In this document: positions 1 through 11,726 of the stretch, piece by piece
Layout of the letters: every line of letters begins with the position of its first letter
Numbering within the stretch: position 1 is the first letter of the stretch
From: Odontesthes bonariensis
Lineage: Eukaryota; Chordata; Actinopteri; Atheriniformes; Atherinopsidae
Direction: 5' to 3'
Assembly (NCBI RefSeq): GCF_027942865.1
Contig: NC_134515.1
Coordinates: 23,768,227-23,832,226, forward strand
Length of the DNA stretch: 64,000 nt
Notes under the pieces: generated by a model
Seen by the model: the letters and a program-made list of their open reading frames with translations, nothing else
What the model was told of the DNA's origin: nothing
Databases searched by the model: none
Translations under genes and position numbers: made by a program

Positions 1-2573
1 CAATGCTCCGTACCCTCACAAGTGAACAGAAGGCTGACTGGAAGAGCTCACTGACAAAACTGGTGCATGCGTACAACTGCACCCGCAGTGGGGTCACAGG
101 GTTCTCTCCCTACTACTTGCTCTACGGAAGGTCACCTCGCTTACCAGTAGACCTGCTGTTCAACCTACAGCCCAGAGAGGCAAAAGAGACTTATACTGAA
201 TATGTACAGAACTGGCAAAACCGAATGCAGCAAGCCTATGAGATTGCATCCAAAACAGCAGCCCGAGAAGCTCTACGAGGCAAGAAAGGCTATGACAAAA
301 GAGCACATGGAGCCGACCTACAACCTGGTGGACGGGTGCTTGTGCGTAACATGTCAGAGAGGGGCGGCCCTGGTAAACTGCGATCCTACTGGGAAACTAA
401 AGTGCATGTGGTGGTGAAGAGAAGGAGCAGTCACAGCCCGGTGTATGAAGTAGCACCAGAGGGAGGTGGTAAGAGTCGCATATTGCACAGGAATCTTCTA
501 CTCCCATGTGACAGTCTGCCCTTGGAGAATCCGGAACCCATCCCTGCAAAACAAGAGAGGAAAATGCAGACACGGACGAGAACAAGACAGCACCAAATCA
601 ACGAACCAGTGGAGGACTCTGAGAGCGAAAGCGGTGATGAAGTTGAGCTGGTGTGTCGTTTCCCATACGACCAAGAACCAAGTCAGAGAGCTGCAGACTT
701 GAATCCAGAGGCAGAGCCATTTGCACCAGCTCTGACGGTGCAAGACAGAGCACCAGATCTGGAAGATGCAATGGTTGTGGAAGAGGATGCAGATTCAGAT
801 GACAGGAACATCACAGCTGATGGACATGGTGGGAATGACACTGTAGAGCCTGTGGAAAGTCTGCAAGAGTCGTTAGAAGAAGATAATCCAGACCCTCTGC
901 CACCGACCAGCTACACGCGGCGACACAGGCACCGTCCCCAAAGACTGACCTACGACTCCTTGGGTGAACCAACATGGGTGAAAGCGGGTGCAGAGAGCTT
1001 GCACGTTGGGAGAATGTCCTCAGCCTGTAACCCACTGGTCATGTGGCGACCGTGGGCATCACCAGACATTGACATAATGGGTTGAACTCACAGTATACGA
1101 ACATTACTCAAGTTCAGAGAAAACGGAAGCTGAAAAGTAGAGTGGTGAAATGTTATGGACTGTGAAGAAGAGACAATTCCAGGAGAACAGATTGAACTGC
1201 TACTGTACAAACGAAGAGACTGGTAACAGACTAAAAGAACTGAGGCCGATATGAGTTCTGTTATATTTGAGAGTTGATCTGACTGGGGTCAAGAGTACAG
1301 CAACTGATCTTTAGTGGTATAGGTCTAAATGGGTCAGATACTTTGATAAATGGGTACTAAGGGAATTGAATGTCAGGTGCCACTTTAAACTAAGTAATAC
1401 CATGTTTTCAGAGAGAAAGTTCAAGGTGTTGTGCAAAGGTACACTTTGGGTATCTGAAATGTCTGAGGACATTTATTATTGGAGGGGAGAGTGTGGCATA
1501 CAGAGCCATAGTTAATTTGATTTCCCATTTTGGACAGCTCATGTTCAGGGTGGTGAAAATAGTCTGGGTGTTTTGTGATAAGATAGGAGATTAGTTTATT
1601 GTTGTTATTATTTAGTGTAAAATATGGTCATCAAGCAATCGGGATGCAGTGTCTAACCCTTACCAGCAGAGGGCTCGTTCGCTACACTGTGTGTTCAGGG
1701 ACAAAGGGAAGTCTCGCGGGAATACGTTCCGCGAACGAGAACACACCTGTGAATGCGAAAGAAGCTGTGTGTGGCGAACGGGAATAAATAAGTTTACCTA
1801 CTTTTGCTCTTTGCAGGTAAGAAGGGAGGGTTAGAAGGGTGTAATTGATGTGTGAATATGTTATGTGGTATTTTATAATCCCGGTTGGACTTAATGTGAT
1901 TTTGGTTATAAACGTTACTTGTTCAGCGAACGTAATGTACTGAGGAAGGCTGGCCAGTGGTTAGTGTTGGTTGCCTAGCAACCTCGAGCGCCCGTTAAGC
2001 TGGAGAATAGCAGTCGATCTGCGCTGCTCATGTGTAGTTTATGATTTTAGAAATAAATAACTTAAAATAGATATACAATTAATTTGGTTAATATGACAAT
2101 GTTATGTGGTACTTTATAATCCCAGTTGGACTTTGTGATTTTGGTTATGAACGTTACTTGTTCAGCGAACGTAACGTATTGAGAATGGCTAGCCAGTGGT
2201 TAGTGTTGGTTGCCTAGCAACCTCGAGCGCCTGTTAAGCTGGAGAGGAATAGAAGTTGATCTTAAAAGCTCGCGCTGCTCATGTTTAGTTCATGGTTTAA
2301 GAAATAGATACATGATTAATTTGGTTAATATGACAATGTTTGGGAGACGTGATTGACTGACTGTGTATTTCAGAAATAAGTTGATATTGAATGTACTTGA
2401 TGAAACTGGTTTTTGAATAGTGATGTAAAATACATAATTATTTGTTTTGATGTTGGTGCTGATGTTATTAGAGAACGAGAACACACCTGTGAATGCGAAA
2501 GAAGCTGTGTGTGGCGAACGGGAATAAATAAGTTTACCTACTTTTGCTCTTTGCAGAACAAAAATCATTACAA
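1..2573 (+). mobile_element. Ty3/gypsy LTR retrotransposon, 3' end (fossil)
   Basis: The element enters from the left edge. Positions 3-1085 hold the C-terminal part of a Ty3/gypsy integrase. The typical stretch around GVTGFSPYYLLYGR is followed by a basic/acidic tail. A non-coding stretch follows, then a purine-rich tract near 1480-1492 and a probable LTR starting TGTGGCATAC near 1493 and ending ACAACA near 2573. Only the 3' part lies in the window, so whether the whole copy is intact cannot be judged. The LTR carries internal duplications, listed separately. Family assignment rests on the integrase wording. LTR ends are inferred from TG...CA and the adjacent purine tract. Age cannot be measured without the other LTR. 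Confidence 0.8.
1493..2573 (+). repeat. Probable 3' LTR with nested internal duplications
   Basis: This is the probable LTR of the Ty3/gypsy element. A unit of about 241 bp is repeated in tandem: the copy near 1861 begins TTATGTGGTATTTTATAATC and the next begins near 2102, with small differences. Separately, a block of about 85 bp at 1733-1817 (ACACACCTGTGAATGCGAAA within it) recurs at 2473-2556, 740 bp away. The ends are estimated, not proven, because the 5' LTR is outside the window. Confidence 0.6.
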
Positions 2574-3931
2574 CAAATTAAATGTGTAGTGGAGGCAGTC
2601 TTCACTCTGCACCACGCTACATGTGCACACAGTCCATGTTATAAAAAGCTGCCTTACAACAACGTGTCAGGACATCCATAAGGCTGTGATGTCACCTCTT
2701 TACAAACCAGAAGTAAAGAGGTGCGCTCAAATTAACAATCTGTACCATCTGAGCTGAAGATTGAAAGAGGCGTTGTGAGACTTCTATGCCTGAAAGGACT
2801 GTAATATGGCATCTTTAAAGGGTTTCTCTTCAGTTCAAGCAAATGAGAACGTCACAAAAGGCGGAAAATTTTGACCAGATCACATTAGCATTAGATGAGA
2901 ATTCAGATTTAAGATCCACCCAACAAAATGCTGTCCAGACATTTTGTCTGGAGAAAAGGGTTGATGCCTCTGATGTTGTCATCTCTGGTGGTTTTGAAAA
3001 AATAAAAAAATAAAAAATAAAGTCAGAATTTAAAGTCAGAATTGGTCAAAGCTATTCAGTTTGAGGAAACCAAAACAGACTCAGAATGAAATTCACGGAA
3101 TTAAACACTATTTATGCTTGCGATAGCATGTTTAATTGTTCAAATTAGCGGCGACCATTCATTCATTTTCATAACAGCGGGCGACAAGAGGGGGAAAACA
3201 CTGGTAATAACTCTATGTTCCACTCCACACGTGTGGCAAAGAGGTTTGCTGTGAAGATTTATGATTTTAGGTTTAAACAAGGTGCATATTGTTAGAGAGT
3301 AATTATCTAAAATGGAGGACTATCAATCCTACAATGAGGTGAACAAGAGCTGCAAAATCCAATGACTATATTTCATGTAACATCAAAACTGGAGTTTGAG
3401 GAGCAGACAATCATACAAACATAAACCTCTTTACACAGAGTTCTCAAGTGAGTGTCACCTTTTTTTCTTTTTTTTTCAAAACATAACAATAAAATTTCAT
3501 TATGTTCCACATGATACACATATGAACAAAAGAGCAGATGTATCGGCCAGTGTTACTTCTAGCAGCTACAACTAATGTCTAAAATAAATTTTTGCATGTG
3601 TGATGCAAATATTGTGTTTTAAATATGCAATATATGATCTCCTCTCTATCCATCTTGTAGAACTGAACAACAGTTTCACCAAACACCTTTCTCACATTTG
3701 GTAGGTCTAGTTCAGAAGCTTTAAACAGCTGCCAGCTGTCTCTGACTATAGCCCCGTAACATCAGAACCAGCTACCTGCGTATATAGTGTACTGTGTGCC
3801 ATACACTGTAAATAAAATGAACATTACAAACATACATGTGCATATGTTATCACGTTTTGCCTGTTGTTGCGTCATCTCTCAACAGACGTCCACCTTAATC
3901 TCCACAGCAGCTCCAATGAAAGCCTGACGTC
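2574..3931. other. Spacer between LTR element and ABTB1 stop codon
   Basis: AT-rich sequence with short homopolymers and no recognisable coding region. The right part should be the ABTB1 3' UTR, since that gene reads leftward and stops at 3932. I could not identify an AATAAA on the minus strand that fixes its end. Confidence 0.5.
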
Positions 3932-6900
3932 TCAACAGTCAATATTAATGCTGGAGAGCAGCTCCTCCAGAGCCTCCAGCTTCTGATTGGCCTCCTCGAT
4001 CGCGCTGAACGTCTGCACGTTGCTGGCGATGTGGTAGCGGATGTCGTCCACCAGAGGGACGGAGTCCGTCTCGTGTCTCTCCTCCAGCGATGCAGCATCC
4101 TCCTTCACGATCTCGGCAAATTCAGCCTGTTCCACCAGCTGTGACAGACAGGTGTAACAGGTACACGGGTGTGAATTTACCCTAAGGGGGGGGGACGCTA
4201 AGCAAGCCTGACCAGAATATCCTGAACATCAGCTTCTGCTCACAGTTGTTGAGTTATTGAAAATGGAGTTCATTTAGCAGCGACTAAAATATCCCATTAC
4301 CTTTAATGAGACTTTGCATTGTGATAAAAGTCAGATAAAAGATAAAAGGCTAGTCGAGTACCACTGAGATTTTTATTAAAGGAAAATGTTCAAGTTTGTA
4401 TCTAGGTTTGCTTTCTTAAAGCTGATATTCATTTTTTTTCCTTCTCTTTAGGATGATGATTTATTTTTGCACATATGTAAAGCGTGGTTTGCTGCTGGGC
4501 CTGTTGACAGCAGTGAGGGTTTCATGCCAGCACTCCTTTCAAACTAGGCGTGTGCCAACGGCAATCTACTGCAGATAATACACTACTAAGGAACTGCCTC
4601 ATAAAAACCTGCTTCAAAGAAAATAAACCCTCCCTTTAGAATTCATCCTACATATTTCACTGCTTCTACAGAAGCTGAATAGTTATAAAAAGGCAGCTGT
4701 TGAGCAATTTGGGTAAAATGTACATTCACATGAAACACGACTGTTTGAATAGAGTTAAAGAAACATAGGTAACAGGTACTCTACAGCTGCCCCCCCCCCC
4801 CCCCCCCCCCCCCCCCGTTTTTATGAGTAAATCAAAGCTTATCACGTGCCAACTCCAGCTTTATAGTCAATGAAAACATGAGGGTTGAGTTAAACACCAC
4901 ATCTAATTGGCAAGAAAGCAGTAAAGAACCATCAGCTGGGATATTTCAGGTCATTCACCCATCATGAAGCTCAGGCTAGCGTCAACACAGAGACACGGAA
5001 ACCCACCCGCTCGATTATCTTGGCCATGAACTCCGTGCACTGATCCTCCAGCCGAGAGAGACGGAAGAGCTTGGCCGTCTTCCACATGTGCAGGACGTTG
5101 TCCTCACAAATAGTCTTGGCAAGCGTCTTCCCACAGAGTCGCCTCAGCCCCGGCAGCAGATACATGTCAGCCACACACAGCACATCAAACACGTTCTCCA
5201 TCGTCAGCTGGACATAAAGAGGAACCCGTCAAACAGCAACCAAGTCTTGGCTGAAATTTTGCTTCTTCTGTAAAGGCATTAAGTTTTAAGAGTTTTTGTT
5301 TTTTTTAGATCGTCAATGATCATAGAAACACACAGAATTCATCTAAACATTCGATGCGCTGCAGGGTTGAGGATGTAAACATGTCAGTCAGCTAATTAGA
5401 AGCCGCAATCATAAACTTAGTTCATGCATTTGTTGTATTATAATTATGCAACTACTGAAAACGGAGCACATTAGCCTTCATTTGAAGCTGCGTTTGAAGT
5501 TTAAATGATCTCTGAGCTCTGTTTAGTTATCTACTTGGTGAATGATGTGTCGAACCCCCGTGGCTGCTAAAATATGCCACCAGGTGATTTCTAAATTCAT
5601 CTGTCTGGTGCAGAGAAATGAACCAAATTATTAAAATTGCCAGCTGGAAATCCAAAACAACAAGCAGAAGGTGTTATGTTCTCATTAGCTGACGGTAACT
5701 GGACGGCTCTGGCTAAAGCTGGTATAGAAACATTAAAAGTTCAATAGTTAAAGTGCAAGTACTAACACCTTTGTACCTACACATGCTGTTTTTCTATAAA
5801 AAAGGCTCATGCCTTGCAGTAAGAAACTGGTCATTTCAATGTCTTTGTTAGAACTGCTTGAGAAACCTCCACTACTAACCAACACATCAGTTGTTTCAAC
5901 CATTTGCCTCTTAATTATCACCAAGATATAAACATCCTGCCCCAAGTGTGAAACCCCACCCCAGGGGGAGGGTGATGGTCAAACAAAAGGCCAAAAGCCC
6001 CTTTATCTTGCCTCCTGGGGGAGGTTCCTCAGGTATAAATGTTTAAGGTGCTGTTTACACATACCCGGGTATTTTGATAAACGAAGACCTTTCCCTTAGT
6101 TTGTGCCTTTCGTTTATACACAAACGGAGTTTTTTCCTCCGAAAACGAAGCTAAAAAAAAAACTCCGGCAAAAGTGGAGATTTTTTAAAAACTCTGTTTA
6201 GCGTTTGTGTGTAAACTGGTTGAAAGAGACGAAAACGAAGTTTTCAGAATGGAATGCGGAGTTGTCGTCATAGTACAGAGCCCCGCCCCTATCCGCCATG
6301 TTGGCAGGATGCTAGCGTGAAAACGCCATTCATTGTTTATCTGGCAAGCATGGAGGTACTAGCAGCATTTCTGTTGTTGAGAGCTATACTCGCTTGTGTG
6401 ATTTTGAAAATTACAGTCATACAATGTATTGAACAACAAAGGCGCATTAGGGCGCGGGCGGAGGGCAGCAATTGCGGAGCTTCTGTAGCTCAGTCTCGCT
6501 GTCAGTCCACAAACATGAGCCTGGCGCCATATTTTCTTCTTGAAAAGGATCCGGAAGTTCTTCCTGTCAGCGGTTCTCTATTAGGCTTCTGATTGGCTTG
6601 TGTGGAATTCTCATTGTTCTAACACTGCCACCGTCAGGCTTGGCGTAATTTAACAGCTCCTGATAGCGTATTTATGCGGATCAATGTAGACGTGTTTTTT
6701 TTTTAAAACGGGGCTGTGTGCACCTAGTTTTTTTTGCAAACGAAGGTTAGAAAATATGCGTTTATCAAAATACCCGGGTATGTGTAAACAGCACCTCAGT
6801 CTCTCCATTGTTCGGGGTCTTTTTTCACCGTGACCGCTGAGGTGCAGAGAAAATAAAACAAAAAAAGTCTCTATCTAATTTTTCATCAGAGGTAACAGGA

Positions 6901-9900
6901 AAACTTTCCCAACAAAACCAGTTTATCAGCCACAAACTGGTCCACGATGGCTTTTTCCTTGGCTGACAACCTTTTTATGACTCATCGTCTCGAAAAGCAA
7001 GTTTTTTCCCCATTTTCTCCCAGAATAAAAAGTAATAAGCATAATAAGCGTGTATAACAATAATAATGTGTGCATCCCCGATATACAAATCCACCTCTGA
7101 CAGAAAAACTGTGCACAAACCTCTGTGTCATCGGTGTAGATGTAGTACATGACGTGGATGAAGATTTCATGGGAGATGTTGTGTAAAGTAATCACTGGGG
7201 TGCTGGGCTGGGACTGCAGCTGCTCTCCCTCACTGAAGTGGTCCTCCAGTAACGCTTTAAAATAATCACTGCGTCCGCAGAAAAACGCCTGGAGACACAC
7301 ACACACGATAAAGGTTTCACATTCACACGAGTGTCAGGATCAGGACAGGGGTCTGAGGAGTGCTGTTAGAGCTTCCAGTCTGTACCTTATGACATAAGAA
7401 ATCATAACCCTCTACTCTGAAACAGATGTCGGGATAAGTAGGGAAACGGTCGACTCTGTTGAAGGGAAGTTCGCCAAATCCAACCTGAAAGGAATCGACA
7501 GATGTTAAGCACAGAAGCAGGCACAGTGTGCTGAAATTGTTGAGGGCGCTGCCATCAAGTCCTTACTCTTAGTTCGGTGGGTAACGCACAGTCTGCTAAC
7601 TGAGCCATCTCATCCTGTAGCTGACAGCTCTGAGGCTCCAGGCTGAGAACTTTCACACAGATTCCCGGCTTGTTGGACACTTCAATAAGACAGAGAAAGG
7701 AAACATAACTCACTACTCATCACTCGTGCAGATCAAAGACAATCCAGAAAAAAGGCCCAACGTTTTAAAAAGCATTTTGGTATTTTGAAACTATTTGAAT
7801 AAAGTGTTTTATTACTGTGTGCAATCAGCTGTAAATGTAAACCGAGAGTTCCGTCTTACCAAACTCATACACCTGTTTACATTTATTCTCCAGCTCTTCG
7901 ATGAGATCTGCCATTTTGCACTGCTTGGCGAGTCTTCTGCTGTCCTCCAAAAGACTTATGTCAATATCCATCCGTCCTGTAATATCAAGTAAAAACAAAC
8001 TAAGTGTTTTCTCCCACCTTTTCCATTTCATTTGCATTTTCACCCACAAAACCACGCAAAGAGTAGACTTGCACGAGTTAGGGAAAAGTCCAACATTCAC
8101 ATCCTTTGTGGTAGAAGTCGTGGTTAAATATCTTTCCATGAGTACAGTTACGCTTTGTTTCAAACGCGCTGTGAAAAGCAGGAGTCCCCATTAAGTGGTG
8201 TCCTGTGCAGATTTGTCGTGGACAAAGAAATCCACGCTTGCTTTCAGTGCTCGTCACCAAAATCGAAGATTAGCATGTGGTTTTTGTTTTCTTCCTACAT
8301 GTCAAAATATAATTTCTTCAGTCTGCTTGTAGCAGCCTTCTTTCTTTTACTGCCTTTAAAACAGCACTGCTACTCTTATCTGTGCATCAGTAATGGTAGG
8401 AATTTGATCTATTTTATGTCTCAAATAATCTCTTTAATGTTGTGTTAGTTTTTCTCAAGTCTTTGAGCTAGTTTATTTTGTGACACACACTTATTTTGTC
8501 TCTATTCTATTCCAGATGGTGATGAAAATGCCCCTGACAAAACTGGGTCTCATTCATAAAAATGTTGCTCCATAGCAGCACAAGCAGAAGCAAACTGACA
8601 AAGTACTTTAAATCCAGTGAGTTCAACCGACTGCGGCTGCTGGTTCTTCAATGGGGCATGCATTCGGTACCATTTGTTAGCAAGAGAACGCAAATACTGC
8701 CAGGTCAAATTTCACAAAAAAAAACGTTAAATTGAGATGCCCGTTTGGGCCACTGCCTTTCAACCTGCATGTCAGAGCACTGGATTTACCAGAAGGTTAT
8801 GCTTCTCTAAATCTAAATGGTGATTAAAACAAAATACGGATTTGAAAAAGAAGGTGTCTCCTCCTAACGGATTAGACAATACGTGATCTCAAGCTGTATA
8901 TTTCTTATCGACTCCTTTTTAGTAGGCGTACATATTTGGGGTCGTCTTATCTTTTGCAGGAATAAATTCAAACGGTAAGACATGCTGGCCACTGAGCATC
9001 TCCAATGGAGTAGCTGAACAGACCGCTTTTGTCGTTTTCAGACTACTAATTCACTACTAATTTCAGAATACTAATTCAAATCTTGCCCCTCACCTGTATA
9101 GAAATATTGCAGGATGGCTCCAAAGGCTGCAGGATTAATCTGAAATCAAAACAGCTTTTATTTGTATCGGCATAAACTCTACTTATTCTAACGGACATGA
9201 CAGTCACAAGGCAGGGAGTACAGAATGAATCCGTCAGAAAGGGACTTTACTTACCAAAGGATGCTTGAGGGTGATGAGGTTCTTTCCTTTCCATTTGCTC
9301 TCAAACATTTCGGTGAAGTACTCCGAGCGTGCGCTGAGAATACATCGGTGGGCCTGAAATGTTTGTCCGTGAACCAGGAACTTGACATCGCTGTGCTGAC
9401 CCTGCTCCAGTATCCTAAAGGCAACATACAGATACGTTTCTTGCAAACTGTAAATGCGGTCGACTGTTTCCTGTTTGGTCCTCTCCTTTTACTCTTAGGT
9501 CAACGCCTGGACCGGATGGGGCACACTCACATGTGCAGGAGGTAGTTAAAATCATTCCGTTGCATGGGACGGACACTGACACACTTGTACTCTTTGAGCA
9601 GGCGTCGAATGGAGTCATTCAGGGAGCCGTAGACACACCTCTCCCCATCAAATGTGTTGGCTTCACACTTGGCACCTGAAAGTCAAGGTGCTTTTAAAAA
9701 AAAAAAAGCATGATTCAACAAAATATTTAACTCTGCTTCGTTTTTTACCCTTATGATGAGCACATTGCTCGGCCTTACCACTAGCCAGGAGGTACTGGAC
9801 AAGCTCCTCATGACCACAGAGACAGGCGTAATACCTAATGGACAAAGTGTCTTCATATCAAGCGTTCATCATAATGATGGTGTTAGACAGAGGATTACTT

Positions 9901-10759
9901 TCACTGTACTTACAAAGGGGTGCTGTCCCACTGATCTCTCACATTGAGGTCTGTGTCTCTTTGTTCAACAAGGTATCTTGGAGAGAAAATAAAAAGAGTG
10001 GATACAGTGATTGGCTGGTATCAACATGATCACAGCCTGTTATCAAATGAGCGACCCAAAGTCACAAAGTTCACAAAACTTCAGCAGATTAAAATTGGTA
10101 CATGACGATAGGATCATCCCTGGGTGTAGTGCAAAACAGAAAAATGGGACAACTGAACGTTATAAACACATCTTCTTCATGCAACAATTTAAGCCCCTCT
10201 TTTTAATCATGCAACCCTGGGTTCTTGAGTCATCATGGGAAAACTGACTGATGATTTTATTCATGTCACCTTGGTTACAGTAATTGAAGTACTGGTATTT
10301 TGGTTCGTGTGAAACATAACATTTAAAGTGTGTTCTCTACAGAATTGGACTGTAACGCTATTTAGTCATTAGCAGGACTCTCCCAAAGCACAGAAAGTAT
10401 GAACGTACCATCCTTTGGCCATTTGACCCTGACAGCTTGGTTGCATCTGGAAACTGAGGAGCTGACCTACAAAATGTTTGCTAAAGTTACAAGCTGGGTT
10501 GTCACAGCTAATGTTAGCAACACACCTTCCACTCCCGTTTATATGCAAAACAGTTAGCTTTGCGCCAAACAGCAAGACAGGAGGCAGAATAAAGGCTATA
10601 CTTTTTTCCTTTTTGTGGATAACTATATATCCACGTAGTGTACATGCTTTAAGAACGGGGCTTTTAGCCTAACCAAAATAATGTCACCACAGCCTCTGGT
10701 TACCTGACTCTACAAATGTCGCCCTTTCTGCAACTACTAAACAACTCGTGCACATCCAT
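3932..10759 (-). CDS. abtb1: ABTB1, ankyrin repeat and BTB domain protein 1 (12 exons, 476 aa)
   Basis: ABTB1 (BPOZ) is a cytoplasmic ankyrin/BTB adaptor linked to translation elongation factor and cullin-3 biology. The role is family knowledge. Coding exons on the minus strand: 10704-10759, 9914-9976, 9779-9834, 9531-9675, 9255-9414, 9094-9139, 7860-7976, 7567-7679, 7386-7484, 7121-7288, 5007-5207, 3932-4138. All introns are GT-AG and phases agree. The sum is 1431 nt = 476 aa plus stop, against about 478 aa in human. Order: start MDVHELFSSCRKGD, ankyrin segment (TPLYYACLCGHEELVQYLL), first BTB (HSDVKFLVHG...), second BTB (CHKAFFCGRSDYFKALLEDH), BACK-like helices, C-terminal helix ending SSINIDC. 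The start was chosen because it gives the family N terminus and the donor follows in phase. Introns hold a 38-bp-TIR element and a poly-C run. Confidence 0.96.
4790..4816 (+). repeat. Poly-C homopolymer (27 bp)
   Basis: Uninterrupted run of C, in the ABTB1 intron between the last two coding exons. On the transcribed strand it is poly-G. Its length may be an assembly estimate. Confidence 0.95.
6046..6796. mobile_element. Non-autonomous inverted-repeat DNA element (751 bp, 38-bp perfect TIRs)
   Basis: The left end AGGTGCTGTTTACACATACC and the right end are exact reverse complements for 38 bp, including the CCCGGG core. They then diverge. A small reading frame (6254-6592) inside shows no transposase motif. 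Flanks are TAA on the left and TCA on the right, so a 3-bp target duplication (PIF/Harbinger style) is possible but imperfect. Family is uncertain. It sits in the ABTB1 intron between coding exons 10 and 11. Perfect ends suggest a recent insertion. Confidence 0.85.
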
Positions 10760-11613
10760 GGTCTCCTCGGTGTTTTCGGTCCTCTGTAATACATTGAGAC
10801 GGCCTGTCTACCGGACAGGTGAGTGACGGTTTGGTGTAGCTTCACAGGTTGCTCTTAGGACGCTGAGAAAGTTGGCAAGCTCACACACCTCCTTCGACAG
10901 TTGTTGACAACCAGTGGGTCCTCTCTGTGTTTTGGTCGAAGGCTTCAGCAGTCATGTGACTAGAGAGCGTTCACTTACATCATGTACGGAATAGCAGCTA
11001 ATAAAGGCTATACGATTCTCCCGGACCCGCAGGATTATTTTAGCCATATCTACTTTGATATAACATGAATACAAACAAATAAAATTGCTTTTACAGCAAG
11101 GTTATTTCACTGACAGTCTAAGCAGAAGGCATGTAATTTGACTTAGTAAGAAGCCGGAAGTGACTTTAAAACTCGAATTTCCCTGCTCAAATAGTTAACA
11201 CGAATGCATCAGCAGGCGTTATGTTATTTTCGAACATTCTCCGCATCTGGAAAAGCATTTCACTGCAACAATAGCCAATAAACAATAAGGCTCAACGCTG
11301 TTCTTGACATGCAGTTTCCCTAAGTTATTGAATACAAAGTTCTGTCTCTTTCGCTGTTTCATTCCACCGTCGGACCAAACGACGACTTGAAATGTCCCAG
11401 TTTCTGCCTACTGGAGCTAAACAAACCTCTTTCACACAGAGCATCCACAGTCAAATACATGTTGATGTATATCAGGTGTTTCTTTATTCATAGATTACAT
11501 GGAAGATAATTATATACAAAAAAAAAATTGCCTTCCCTATTATTTTGCAAAAAAAAAAGAACTATTTTACAATGTAAATTCAGTTTCATCAAGATCTGAA
11601 AAATATCTTCCTT
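10760..11613. other. Spacer: ABTB1 5' UTR/promoter side and 3' side of the DNase gene
   Basis: No coding region recognised. The left part precedes the ABTB1 start and should hold its promoter and 5' UTR. No clear TATA box was seen. The right part contains TTTATT at 11483-11488, which is AATAAA on the minus strand and suits the end of the DNase transcript. Confidence 0.5.
11483..11488 (-). terminator. Poly(A) signal AATAAA for the DNase gene
   Basis: TTTATT on the plus strand reads AATAAA on the minus strand, about 126 nt past the TAA at 11614-11616. This supports exon 11614-11726 being a genuine terminal exon of a minus-strand transcript. Confidence 0.6.
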
Positions 11614-11726
11614 TTACTGCAGTGGTGCAAACTGGTGTTTCAATAAGCTGATCTGAAGCTGAAGTTTTTCTCGCTTCAGCAATAGGGTTTCCCTCTGCAG
11701 ATTTAGCACATCCTCTGACAAACTCT
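11614..11726 (-). CDS. Candidate last exon of the DNase gene: leucine-rich coiled coil
   Basis: The acceptor TTTCCAG precedes 11726. Joined to the phase-1 end of exon 8 (donor GTAAGG at 14017), it reads ESLSEDVLNLQRETLLLKRE (continuing KLQLQISLLKHQ) to TAA at 11614-11616. Leucines fall in a heptad-like pattern. Such leucine-rich ends are common in Myb/SANT-like proteins of Harbinger-type transposons. DNase I relatives do not normally end this way. Phase match, acceptor and a poly(A) signal support it, but it could belong to another transcript. Confidence 0.45.

Noticed and set aside
6254-6592. 112-codon frame inside the 38-bp-TIR element
   Set aside because: No transposase or DNA-binding motif recognised. 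Kept only as part of the element.
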